A model generated the notes under the pieces. The model was not told the DNA's origin. It was given only the letters and a program-made list of their open reading frames with translations, and did no database searches. Of a DNA stretch of 64,000 nucleotides, positions 1-7,867 are shown one piece after another. A program made the position numbers and the translations under genes. The DNA comes from DAIODI01 sp046349255 (GTDB taxonomy: Bacteria > Pseudomonadota > Alphaproteobacteria > Rhizobiales > Aestuariivirgaceae). The stretch covers positions 744,001 through 808,000 of the forward strand of contig JAXMCR010000003.1 of the NCBI GenBank assembly GCA_046349255.1, given 5' to 3'. Position 1 is the stretch's first letter. The number at the start of each line of letters is the position of its first letter.

Positions 1-609
1 TTCTTCGCCGCCGCCCGCAACGAAGCGTTCGGCTTCGATTGGACCGAAAAGGGCGCAGCCCTGACCAGCGCCATCCTGAACGGCGAGGTCTGGCGCGCCG
101 TCACCGCGCTGACGCTGCACGCCGACGGCCAGCATATCCTGAGCAACCTCCTGTTCGGCACCGTGGTCACGCTGCTCCTTGCGCAGGTCACCGGCGCAGG
201 CGTCGCGCTCCTCGCCATGATCGTCGCGGCGACCGCCGGCAACCTGGTCAACGCGGCGCTCACCGCGCCCGGTCACGCGACCATCGGCGCCTCGACCGCG
301 ATCTTCGCCGGCCTCGGCCTCCTGACCGCGCTCCGACAGGACTGGCGGCGCGACAGCTGGCGCGAGGGCTGGCGCGTGTTCGTGCCGCTCTCGGGCGGCA
401 TCATGCTGCTCGCCATGACGGGCTTTTCGAACGACGGCCGCACCGACATCATGGCGCACGTCCTGGGCTTTGCAGCAGGGCTCGCCGGCGGCTACGCCCT
501 GTCGCGCGTCGAGCACGACTGGCCGGCCGACACGCGGCTCCAGTGGCTCACCGGCATCACCGCGGCCTGGCTCGTCACCGCCGCCTGGGTGATCGCCCTC
601 ACCGTCTAG
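1..609 (+). CDS. Rhomboid family intramembrane serine protease (5' end missing)
   Basis: Rhomboid proteases cut transmembrane substrates inside the inner membrane. The gene enters from the left edge, so only the last 202 residues are visible, in the frame that starts at base 1. Visible rhomboid marks are a His/Asn pair (HADGQHILSN, about residues 40-49) in the second membrane segment, a GAST motif carrying the likely nucleophile Ser at about residue 98, and a catalytic-type His in DIMAHVLGFAAG near residue 153. Between them are several hydrophobic helices. The motif reads GAST rather than the common GASG. The stop codon overlaps the stop of the convergent sugar kinase by four bases. The true start and substrate are unknown. 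Confidence 0.85.
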   Translation, partial: FFAAARNEAFGFDWTEKGAALTSAILNGEVWRAVTALTLHADGQHILSNLLFGTVVTLLLAQVTGAGVALLAMIVAATAGNLVNAALTAPGHATIGASTAIFAGLGLLTALRQDWRRDSWREGWRVFVPLSGGIMLLAMTGFSNDGRTDIMAHVLGFAAGLAGGYALSRVEHDWPADTRLQWLTGITAAWLVTAAWVIALTV

Positions 610-1562
610 TCGACGCGCTCCACCGTTACCGCCTTCGCAAGCGCCTGCACCGACGCGAGATCGCCGTGCATCGTCTGATCGACGAGCCCTGCGGACGGCG
701 CGGCGACCGCCATCGCGAGGGCCTCCGTCGCGGGCAGCCCTTCGGCCTGCGCCCACACCAGCGCGGCGAGGAAGGAGTCGCCTGCCCCGACGGCCGAGCG
801 CGTGGCCATCGGCAGCGCCGCGGCCGCATGGGCTTCGCCCCGCAGCACCAGCATCGCGCCTTCCGCGCCGCGCGTCAGCGCGACGGCGTTGGTGCGCCCG
901 GCGGCGATGAGGTCGCGGCAGGCGCGCACCTGTTCGTCGCGGGTCGTCAGCGGCCGTCCCACGAGGTCCTCCAGTTCGTCGATGCTCGGCTTGATCAGGT
1001 CGACGCCGATCGAACCCTGCTCCAGCGCCTCGCCCGATGTATCGAGCACGACCCTGGTCGCGCGTCCCTCAAGTACGTGCGTCAACTCCGCGTAGAAGTC
1101 GGCCGGGACACCCGGTGGCAGGCTGCCGCTCAGCACCACCACCGCACCGTCTCCGTCGCGCACCACGCGTTCCATGAGGTCGCGCCGTTCGCGTTCGGTC
1201 ACGTAGGGGCCCGGCATCACGAAGCGGAACTCGCGTCCGGTCTGCGTCTCGAGCACGTTGAAGCTCTCGCGCGTCTCGCCCTCGATCGACACGCGGTCGA
1301 ACGGCACGCCCTCCTCCGCCAGCATCCGGCACAGCCGTTCGCCTTCCGATCCGCCCGCGCCGAACATCGCCGTGACGGAGGCGCCGAGCCGCTTCAGCAC
1401 GCGCGCCACGTTGATTCCGCCGCCACCGGCCGAGCGCCGGACGTCCGTGCACCGCAGCTTCCGGGTCGGCATCACGCACGGAATGCTCATCCGCAGGTCG
1501 ATCGCGGGATCGAGCGTCACGGTGAGGAACCGGACACCTGCGCCGCTGCCGCTCATCGCCAC
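606..1562 (-). CDS. pfkB: PfkB-family hexose-phosphate kinase (6-phosphofructokinase II / tagatose-6-phosphate kinase type)
   Basis: A 318-residue ribokinase-superfamily enzyme, near the length of E. coli PfkB (309). It should phosphorylate a sugar phosphate with ATP in the cytoplasm, most likely fructose-6-phosphate at C1. The substrate-side glycine motif GGGGINVAR lies near residue 47 and the catalytic GAGDS motif at 259-263, with Asp262 as the general base. The N-terminal pattern (TLDPAIDL) fits the hexose-phosphate branch (PfkB/FruK/LacC) rather than ribokinase. It converges on the rhomboid gene with a four-base overlap and has no sugar-transport neighbour, so exact substrate is uncertain. 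The symbol is assigned at family level. Confidence 0.82.
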   Translation of the reverse strand: MAMSGSGAGVRFLTVTLDPAIDLRMSIPCVMPTRKLRCTDVRRSAGGGGINVARVLKRLGASVTAMFGAGGSEGERLCRMLAEEGVPFDRVSIEGETRESFNVLETQTGREFRFVMPGPYVTERERRDLMERVVRDGDGAVVVLSGSLPPGVPADFYAELTHVLEGRATRVVLDTSGEALEQGSIGVDLIKPSIDELEDLVGRPLTTRDEQVRACRDLIAAGRTNAVALTRGAEGAMLVLRGEAHAAAALPMATRSAVGAGDSFLAALVWAQAEGLPATEALAMAVAAPSAGLVDQTMHGDLASVQALAKAVTVERVD

Positions 1563-1626
1563 TCCTCTCGCTCACCACCTGCTGACGCACAACCATACAC
1601 AAGCCCAACGCCCGGCGCGCCGGGAA

Positions 1627-2060
1627 GATGACCGGGCCAGGCCTGGCCATGACGAAGTGGAGACGACCGGCATCACCGGCCGCGCCCCGTCATCACCGGC
1701 CCCTCCTCGTCATCACCGGCCTTGAGCCGGTGATCCTCTTTCCCCGCGGACAAGAGGATGGCCGGGTCAAGCCCGGCCATGACGAAGTGGAGAGGACCGG
1801 CATCACCGGCCGCGCCCTCCCCCTAATCGCCACCCACCCCGTCCCACCCGCCATCATCCGCCCCTCCCCGTCATCACCGGCCTTGAGCCGGTGATCCTCT
1901 TCCCCCGCAGTCAAAAGCATGGCCGGGTCAAGCCCGGCCATGACGAAGTGGAGAGGAACGGCATCACCGGCCGCGCCCCTCCCCTCATCGCCACACACCC
2001 CGACCCACCCCGCCATCACCCCGCCCCCCTTTCGTCATCACCGGCCTTGAGCCGGTGATC
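1627..2060. repeat. Interspersed palindromic repeats (two hairpin types, three copies each) in a gene-free stretch
   Basis: The region 1563-2197 has no convincing gene. It holds two alternating palindromes. Type A, CATCACCGGC-CTTGA-GCCGGTGATC, occurs at 1711-1735, 1872-1896 and 2036-2060. Type B, GGCCGGGTCAAGCCCGGCC with its flanks, occurs at 1758-1780 and 1918-1942 with a diverged copy near 1627-1650, each followed by the same GACGAAGTGGAGA. The A copies are 161 and 164 bases apart, so the pair repeats as a ~160-bp unit. This resembles the short GC-rich palindromes scattered between genes in Rhizobiales genomes. Short reading frames here are translations of the repeats. Confidence 0.85.
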
Positions 2061-2197
2061 CTTTCCCGGCCGGAGACCCGACGGCCCGGCCACCGGGGCG
2101 TCGCACTGATCAGGACAAGGAGCATTCCACGGCTTGAGTTGCCGGAAGTGCGGCGCTAGCGTTGCTGCGCTCGCATAAACCTCCACGGAGAATCGAC

Positions 2198-2626
2198 ATG
2201 GATCGACGTAAACTCTTGGGCGCCCTGGCGCTTGCTGCCACGGTTGGAATCGCCAGCCCGGCGATGGCCGGGACCGGCGCGGTGAAGATGACCGTCGGCA
2301 AGGCCGGCTTCATCGTGGGCGGCACGGGCGGCTCCGGCACGCTCACGTTCAACGGCCGCAAGTATCCGTTCACTGTGGGCGGCCTGCGCGTCGGTCTCAC
2401 CATCGGCGTGTCCGAGGCGAGGATGCGGGGCGAGGCGCTCCACATGAGCAAGCCGTCCGATATCGAAGGCGTCTACACCGCCGTCCAGGCCTCGGCCGCG
2501 GCCGTTGCGGGCGGACAGAACTGGGTCCTGCGCAACGCCAAGGGCGTCGAACTGCGCCTGCGCGGCACGCAAACCGGAATCGAGGCCTCGCTCGACCTCG
2601 GCGGCATGAGCATCAGGCTCAAGTAA
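2198..2626 (+). CDS. Small exported protein of unknown function
   Basis: A 142-residue protein with a signal peptide (MDRRKLL, then a hydrophobic run ending at about residue 23, ASPAMA) and a glycine-rich, beta-strand-like mature part. The start at 2198 is chosen because ACGGAG sits just upstream and the signal peptide begins there; an in-frame ATG at 2162 would add 12 residues with no signal character. The mature protein has repeated short strands (GSGTLTFNGRKYPF, VGGLRVGLTIGV) and a strand-rich end, suggesting a small periplasmic beta structure. No catalytic motif or cysteine was seen. The next gene, a LysR regulator, starts 11 bases downstream on the same strand, so they may be co-transcribed. 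Confidence 0.6.
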   Translation: MDRRKLLGALALAATVGIASPAMAGTGAVKMTVGKAGFIVGGTGGSGTLTFNGRKYPFTVGGLRVGLTIGVSEARMRGEALHMSKPSDIEGVYTAVQASAAAVAGGQNWVLRNAKGVELRLRGTQTGIEASLDLGGMSIRLK

Positions 2627-2637
2627 CGGGAACGCGG

Positions 2638-3600
2638 ATGCCGCCGGTCGTCGAGCGCCGGCGGTCCCTTTCCCCGGACGCCCCCATGGCCGTTGCCCTG
2701 AGACGGGTTCTGCCGCCCACCAACAGCCTGGTCGTGTTCGAAGCGGCCGCGCGCCACCGCAACTTTACCCGCGCCGCCGAAGAGCTGTCCGTCACCCAGT
2801 CGGCCGTCAGCCGGCAGATTCAACTGCTCGAGGATTTCCTCGGCACGCCCGTGTTCCAGCGCCACGCGCGCGGGCTCGAGTTGACCCGCGAGGGTGAGCG
2901 CTTGCACCGCGCCGTCGCCATGGGCCTCGAGCACATCGCCAACGTCGCCTCCGACATCCGCCGCCACCGAGGACCGGCGGAACTCACCGTCGCCACGTCC
3001 GTGACCTTCGCCTCCTACTGGCTGATGGCGCGCATGGCGAAATTCCGCGCTGCCCATCCCGAGATCGAACTGCGCCTCGTCGCCTCCTCGCCGGTCTACG
3101 ACCTCACCGCCGCCGGCATCGACCTCGCCGTGCGCTACGGGCTCGGCGAATGGCCGGGCGTCGAGGCGGTGCGCCTCTTCGACGACGAGATCTGGCCCGT
3201 GTGCTCGCCCGCCTACCTCAGCGCGAGCGCCGCCATCCGCGAACCAGCCGACCTCCTCAACGAGAACCTGCTGCATCTCTCGAAGTTCGACCGCAACTGG
3301 GTGACGTGGGACAGTTTTCTCGAGTCGCTCGGCGTCTCCGGCGAGCCGCACCTGCGTGGCCAGACTTATGACAACTACATGGTGCTGATCCAGGCGGCGC
3401 TGCGCGGCGAGGGCATCGCGCTGTGCGGGCGAAGGCTCGCTGAAGATTTCATCGCCCACGGCGACCTCGTGCGCCCGCTCGACGTGACGCTGAAGTCCGA
3501 CCGCGGCTTCTACCTGCTGACCCCCCGCGAAGGCTCGATGAGCCGGGCCGCGCGCCTCTTCCACGACTGGCTTATCGAGGAAGCCCGCCGCCCGTCGTGA
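2638..3600 (+). CDS. LysR-family transcriptional regulator (GcvA-like)
   Basis: A 320-residue LysR regulator: an N-terminal winged helix-turn-helix (FTRAAEELSVTQSAVSRQI, about residues 42-60) and a C-terminal periplasmic-binding-protein-like effector domain. The opening (PPTNSLVVFEAAARHRNFTRAA) is characteristic of the GcvA/AmpR branch. An alternative ATG at 2686 gives a 304-residue protein that fits the usual N-terminus better; neither start has a strong ribosome site. Regulators of this class usually control a divergent gene, but here the upstream gene is co-directional, so the target is not evident. It converges on corA with a 16-base gap. Confidence 0.85.
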   Translation: MPPVVERRRSLSPDAPMAVALRRVLPPTNSLVVFEAAARHRNFTRAAEELSVTQSAVSRQIQLLEDFLGTPVFQRHARGLELTREGERLHRAVAMGLEHIANVASDIRRHRGPAELTVATSVTFASYWLMARMAKFRAAHPEIELRLVASSPVYDLTAAGIDLAVRYGLGEWPGVEAVRLFDDEIWPVCSPAYLSASAAIREPADLLNENLLHLSKFDRNWVTWDSFLESLGVSGEPHLRGQTYDNYMVLIQAALRGEGIALCGRRLAEDFIAHGDLVRPLDVTLKSDRGFYLLTPREGSMSRAARLFHDWLIEEARRPS

Positions 3601-3616
3601 CGTCCTCAGACGTCCG

Positions 3617-4597
3617 TCAGAGATACCCCTTCCGGCGGAAGTAGAGGAACGTGATCGCGACCGACAGCACCATCAGGAAGATCGAGAACGCGTAGCCGTA
3701 GCCCCAGTCGAGCTCCGGCATGATCTTGAAGTTCATGCCGTAGATCGACGCGATCAGCGTGGGCGGCAGGAACACGACGGAGGCGACCGAGAAGATCTTG
3801 ATGATCGCCGACTGCTCGATGTTGATCATGCCGAGCGTCGCGTCGAGCAGGAACGTCACCTTGTCCTGAAGGTAGGACGCGTGATCGGTGAGCGAGGCGA
3901 TGTCGCGCTGCAGGGTCTTCAAGTGCGCCTTCATGGGCTTCCTGTCATCGACCTGTCGTTCGCCGGAATCGAACGAGGCCGAGAGGAACGCGACGAGGCG
4001 CGACAGCGACACGAGGCTCTCGCGCACGTTCGAGGTGAAATCACCCTCCTCGCTGATCTTGCGCAGGAATTCCTTGTACCGGTTGGTCTTGGCGGTCTCG
4101 TCCTTGAAGATGCGTTTCGACGTCTCGGCGACGATGACGCCGGCGCGTTCGAGATGATCGGCGAGGCGGTCGACCACCGCCTCGAGCAGGCCGACGAGCA
4201 CGGCCTCGCCGTTCCCCGGGCAACCGGTCACCTTCTGCAGCCGCTGCAGGTAGACATCGAAGGCGCGCGGCTCGCAGTAGCGCACGGTGACGAGAATGTT
4301 GTCGACGATGATGAAGGTGATCGCCTCGAGGATCGGTTCGTCGTTGTCGGCGCGAGTGACAATCGTCGCCGTCATGAAGGTGGCGCGCCCCTGGTGGTAG
4401 AGCCGGCTCGAGGCCTCGATCTCGGCAAGCTTTTCGCGCACCGGGATGTCGATCAGCAGCACCTGCTCGATCGCCTTCTCCTCCTGCGGCGCGGGCGAGA
4501 TCAGGTCGATCCACACGGTGCCCGGCGGCAGCGTCGGGCCTTCCTGCCACCCCGTCGGGACCAGCAGGCCGTTCGCGTGGGCGTAGACGTTGAGCAT
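3617..4597 (-). CDS. corA: CorA-family magnesium/divalent cation channel
   Basis: A 326-residue inner-membrane cation channel that forms pentamers for Mg2+ (or Co2+/Ni2+) uptake. The family signature GMN is at residues 287-289 at the end of the first of two C-terminal transmembrane helices, followed by the second helix and the basic tail RRKGYL. The N-terminal ~260 residues form the soluble funnel with long helices. Length is normal for CorA. It is divergent from trmFO across 137 bases, which should contain both promoters. Metal preference cannot be read from sequence. Confidence 0.92.
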   Translation of the reverse strand: MLNVYAHANGLLVPTGWQEGPTLPPGTVWIDLISPAPQEEKAIEQVLLIDIPVREKLAEIEASSRLYHQGRATFMTATIVTRADNDEPILEAITFIIVDNILVTVRYCEPRAFDVYLQRLQKVTGCPGNGEAVLVGLLEAVVDRLADHLERAGVIVAETSKRIFKDETAKTNRYKEFLRKISEEGDFTSNVRESLVSLSRLVAFLSASFDSGERQVDDRKPMKAHLKTLQRDIASLTDHASYLQDKVTFLLDATLGMINIEQSAIIKIFSVASVVFLPPTLIASIYGMNFKIMPELDWGYGYAFSIFLMVLSVAITFLYFRRKGYL

Positions 4598-4734
4598 GCT
4601 GGGAATCCCCCGGCCGTTGGAGGGGTGAATGCGGGCGCGACACTAGCCGACGTTCGCCCTGCGTCAAAGCGCGGCCGAAGCGCGCGGGGACCAGGAGCGT
4701 TGAACCGGCCTCGGTCGCGTGGTAGCGACCGCCG

Positions 4735-6204
4735 ATGCCTTCCACGGAAATCCATATCGTCGGCGGCGGCCTTGCCGGCAGCGAGGCGGCCTGGCAGGCG
4801 GCGAACGCCGGCTGCAATGTCGTGCTGCACGAAATGCGCCCGGCCCGGCCGACCGAGGTGCACCAGACCGGCAACCTTGCCGAACTCGTCTGCTCGAACT
4901 CGTTCCGCTCCGACGACGCCGAACTCAACGCCGTGGGCCTGCTCCACGCCGAGATGCGCCTGGCCGGCTCGCTGATCATGGCGTCGGCGGACCGCCACAA
5001 GCTTCCCGCCGGCGGCGCGCTCGCGGTCGACCGCGAAGGGTTTTCGCGCACGGTGACGGAAACGCTCGAGCGCCACCCGCGCATCCGCATCGAGACAGCA
5101 GAGGTCGAGGGCCTGCCGCCCGAGGACTGGGGCAACGTCATCGTCGCGACCGGGCCGCTCACGTCGCCCGCGCTCGCCGACGCGGTCCGCGCGCTCACCG
5201 GCGACGACGGGCTTGCCTTCTTCGACGCGATCGCGCCGATCGTCTACCGCGACACGATCGACTTCTCGGTCGCCTGGTACCAGTCGCGCTACGACAAGGC
5301 GGGACCGGGCGGCACCGGAGCCGACTACATCAACTGCCCGATGACGAAGGAGCAGTACGAGGCGTTCGTCTTAGCCCTCGTGTCGGGCGAGCGGGCGCTG
5401 TCGCGCGAGTTCGAGCTCTCGGCGCCCTTCTTCGACGGCTGCCTGCCGATCGAGGTGATGGCCGAGCGCGGGCCCGAGACGCTGCGGCACGGTCCCATGA
5501 AGCCGCGCGGGCTGACCAACGCGCACCAGGCGACCGTGAAGCCCTACGCCGTCGTCCAACTGCGCCAGGACAACGCGCTCGGCTCGCTCTACAACATGGT
5601 CGGGTTCCAGACGAAACTGAAACATGGCGAACAACTGCGTGTTTTTCGCACGATTCCGGGGCTACAAACCGCAGAATTCGCGCGTTTGGGCGGCATTCAC
5701 CGCAACACGTTTTTGAACTCGCCGAAGCTGCTCGATCACGCGCTGCGGCTGAAGCTTCTGCCCCGCCTCAGGTTCGCGGGCCAGATCACCGGCGTCGAGG
5801 GTTATGTCGAAAGCGCCGCCACCGGCCTCCTCGCGGGCCGCGCGGCAGCGGCGGAAACGCTGGGATTTTCCTTCGGGATGCCGCCGGCGACCACCGCCCA
5901 CGGCGCGCTCGTGAACCACATCACCGGCGGCCACATCGCGATGACCGACAACGCGAGCCGCCTCTCGTTCCAGCCGATGAACGTCAACTTCGGCCTCTTC
6001 CCGCCGGTGAGCCTGCCGCTCGGCCCTGACGGCAAGCGCCCCCGCGGAAAGGCCAAGCAGGAGGCTCGAAAGAGGGCCTACACGGCCCGTGCAATGGCGG
6101 ATTTCCGGGCTTGGCTGGAGGGTCAGGGCTTCGGCACGATCAGCCAGAACGAGATCGCCTCGAGCTTCGCCGCCCCGCCCCCGACCATGCCCCGCGCCTC
6201 GTAG
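4735..6204 (+). CDS. trmFO: Methylenetetrahydrofolate-tRNA-(uracil-5-)-methyltransferase TrmFO
   Basis: Makes 5-methyluridine at tRNA position 54 using methylene-tetrahydrofolate and FAD. The FAD-binding GGGLAGSEAAW lies at residues 10-20, followed by the GidA/TrmFO-type segments HEMRP, ELVCSNSFRSDD and NCPMTKEQYEAF, and GGIHRNTF and NHITGGH further on. At 489 residues it is slightly longer than usual; the last ~25 residues (after DFRAWLEGQG) look like a poorly conserved extension. That extension is antisense to the 3' end of the gene at 6123-6545, an 82-base overlap. It is divergent from corA. Confidence 0.93.
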   Translation: MPSTEIHIVGGGLAGSEAAWQAANAGCNVVLHEMRPARPTEVHQTGNLAELVCSNSFRSDDAELNAVGLLHAEMRLAGSLIMASADRHKLPAGGALAVDREGFSRTVTETLERHPRIRIETAEVEGLPPEDWGNVIVATGPLTSPALADAVRALTGDDGLAFFDAIAPIVYRDTIDFSVAWYQSRYDKAGPGGTGADYINCPMTKEQYEAFVLALVSGERALSREFELSAPFFDGCLPIEVMAERGPETLRHGPMKPRGLTNAHQATVKPYAVVQLRQDNALGSLYNMVGFQTKLKHGEQLRVFRTIPGLQTAEFARLGGIHRNTFLNSPKLLDHALRLKLLPRLRFAGQITGVEGYVESAATGLLAGRAAAAETLGFSFGMPPATTAHGALVNHITGGHIAMTDNASRLSFQPMNVNFGLFPPVSLPLGPDGKRPRGKAKQEARKRAYTARAMADFRAWLEGQGFGTISQNEIASSFAAPPPTMPRAS

Positions 6205-6545
6205 ACGAACCCCGTAGCATCCCCCGACGAGCCGTCCCCCAGAAACGCGATCTCGAGCGGCACGCTCCCGTCCTTCGGCCGTTGCGCCGCCGCGTCGAGG
6301 ATCGTCGCGATCGCCACACTCCAGGCGCGGCCGGAGGATTCCACCCGCAGCGCCTCTCCGTTGACCGTTGCGCCGGCCTTCAGGGTGAGCGGACCGAGCG
6401 TGATTTTTCCATCCGCGGCAATGGGTTCCGAGACCGGCATCACCGCGTGGAAGTCGACGGCCTTCGGCGCGGAAGACTGCGCATACGCGTACCCCGCCAG
6501 CGCGATCGCGGCGAGGATCAGGGCGGCAATCAGCCAGACGGGCAT
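6123..6545 (-). CDS. Membrane-anchored or exported small protein of unknown function
   Basis: A 140-residue protein starting with a hydrophobic helix (MPVWLIAALILAAIALAGYAYA) that acts as signal or anchor, then a mainly polar domain. The ATG at 6545 is preferred because GAAGGA lies nine bases upstream; the ATG at 6563 lacks such a site. The mature part looks beta-rich with no cysteines and no recognised motif. It ends inside trmFO on the opposite strand (82-base convergent overlap), which is long for two conserved genes. It is downstream of, and co-directional with, the NDUFAF6-like gene. Function is unknown; either it or the trmFO tail could be less conserved than the other. Confidence 0.55.
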   Translation of the reverse strand: MPVWLIAALILAAIALAGYAYAQSSAPKAVDFHAVMPVSEPIAADGKITLGPLTLKAGATVNGEALRVESSGRAWSVAIATILDAAAQRPKDGSVPLEIAFLGDGSSGDATGFVYEARGMVGGGAAKLEAISFWLIVPKP

Positions 6546-6609
6546 GGCGATCGTCCTTCGCATCGAGGAACGTTCTACGGGAAACGCGCAAGCCGCGAAA
6601 GTCGTGCCC

Positions 6610-7461
6610 TCAGAACCGGTCGCGCCACGCCGACCACAGAAGCCGCGCCTGGCGCTGCCACTGCGGCACCTCGACCGGCGCACGCAGCGCCGCAAGCCCC
6701 GCACGATCGAGCGCGTTCAGGTAGCCGTCGACGAGCGCGGCCGGCAGGAACGCGGGCAGCGCCGCCTCAGGAATCCTGCCGATTTCGGCCCGCGCCTCGG
6801 CGAGCCGCTTGCGGGCGTGGGCCCGCAGGTCGGCGAGAACCGCCGCCATCTCGGGCGACTCACGGCCGGACAGCACGTGCGCGACCGTTACGCCGTGCCG
6901 CGCCAGCACGTCGCCCGGCAGGTAGCTCTGGCCGCGCGAGCGATAGAGCGGCAGCGACCGAAGAAGACCCGCAATCCCGATGGCGACGCCGGCGCTCCCG
7001 GCGGCATGCGCGGCAGTCTCGGCCGCAGGTCCCGCGACCGCGAGCGCGGACAATTGGATCAGCGCCGACGACGTCTCGCCCAAGTAGCCCTCGAGATCGT
7101 TCAGCGTGGGCATCGGATCGTCGTAGAGGTCGAACCGCCGCGCCTCGATCATGCCGCGAAAGGCGCGCTCCGGCAGCGCGGCACCGCGGATCGCATCGGC
7201 CAGCGCCTGCGCGACCGGATGCTCCGGTGTTTCGCCGGCGAGGATGGCCTCGACCTGGTCCGCCCAGAACTGCAGGCGGATCTCGCCCAGCATCGGCTCG
7301 CGCATGTGATCGCGGATGCGGGCGAGTTCGACGTTGAACGCGCACAGCGCCGCCACGCGCCCGCGCATCTCGTCCGGCACGAACAGCGCGGCAAGATAGC
7401 GATCCTTGTCGTGGTCGCGCACCAGTTCGAGCGCATGCGCCTGCGCGGCCGCGAGGTCCAA
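6610..7461 (-). CDS. Squalene/phytoene synthase-fold protein, NDUFAF6-like (putative respiratory complex I assembly factor)
   Basis: A 283-residue protein with the squalene/phytoene synthase fold, but both Asp-rich Mg-diphosphate motifs of true synthases are absent: the first is replaced in the ARIRDHMREPMLGEIRLQFW region and the second by GIAGLLRSLPLYRSRGQSYL. The second pattern is like that of mitochondrial NDUFAF6, a complex I assembly factor of this fold. Catalysis of isoprenoid condensation is therefore unlikely. The start is a TTG at 7461 with GAGGGG about nine bases upstream, only three bases after the stop of the NDUFAF3-like gene, so the two are translated in tandem. Function is inferred from family and context. 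Confidence 0.75.
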   Translation of the reverse strand: MDLAAAQAHALELVRDHDKDRYLAALFVPDEMRGRVAALCAFNVELARIRDHMREPMLGEIRLQFWADQVEAILAGETPEHPVAQALADAIRGAALPERAFRGMIEARRFDLYDDPMPTLNDLEGYLGETSSALIQLSALAVAGPAAETAAHAAGSAGVAIGIAGLLRSLPLYRSRGQSYLPGDVLARHGVTVAHVLSGRESPEMAAVLADLRAHARKRLAEARAEIGRIPEAALPAFLPAALVDGYLNALDRAGLAALRAPVEVPQWQRQARLLWSAWRDRF

Positions 7462-7464
7462 CGG

Positions 7465-7857
7465 CTACCCCTCGCCCCCGATGGCGATCAGCGCCGCTGC
7501 CACCGGCCGCGCTTCGCCGAGCAGGATGTTGTAGGTGCGCACTGCCGCGCCGGTATCCATCGTCTCGAGCGGCACCTTGGCCTCGATGAAGGCCTTCCTC
7601 AGGGTCGAAGACGGAAACACCTGCCGTGATCCCGTGCCGAACAGGAACACGCCGATGGACACCGCCTCTTCGAAAACGCGCGCGAACGCCTCCGGCGCGA
7701 TGCTCTCGGCGGATGTCTGGTCCCACGCGTACATGCCGGAGGGAACGATGAGCAGCGAGCCCCGATGCGACATGTCCGCGAAGCGGAAGCCGCCGTTGCC
7801 GTAGGCCGTGATCGCGGCGCGACCGGGAAAATGCGGCGTCTCGGGAAGGCGCGCCAC
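7465..7857 (-). CDS. Mth938-like (DUF498) protein, NDUFAF3 homologue
   Basis: A 130-residue Mth938/DUF498-domain protein. Family marks are GNGGFRF near residue 20, RGSLLIVPSGMYAWD at 32-46, the loop FLFGTGSRQVFPS, and the end of the domain NILLGEARPVAAALI. The human member NDUFAF3 assists assembly of respiratory complex I at the inner mitochondrial membrane. It starts with GTG ten bases after secF and is followed three bases later by the NDUFAF6-like gene. Placement next to the SecDF-YajC translocation genes suggests a role at the membrane during protein insertion. The biochemical activity is unknown. Confidence 0.82.
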   Translation of the reverse strand: MARLPETPHFPGRAAITAYGNGGFRFADMSHRGSLLIVPSGMYAWDQTSAESIAPEAFARVFEEAVSIGVFLFGTGSRQVFPSSTLRKAFIEAKVPLETMDTGAAVRTYNILLGEARPVAAALIAIGGEG

Positions 7858-7867
7858 GGCCGGCCGG

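Noticed and set aside
39..1631. A 530-codon open frame on the plus strand
   Set aside because: Shadow of the rhomboid and pfkB genes in the wrong frame, Arg/His-rich and motif-free.
1628..2019. Short open frames on both strands in the repeat region
   Set aside because: They translate the palindromic repeats and have no start signal or protein character.
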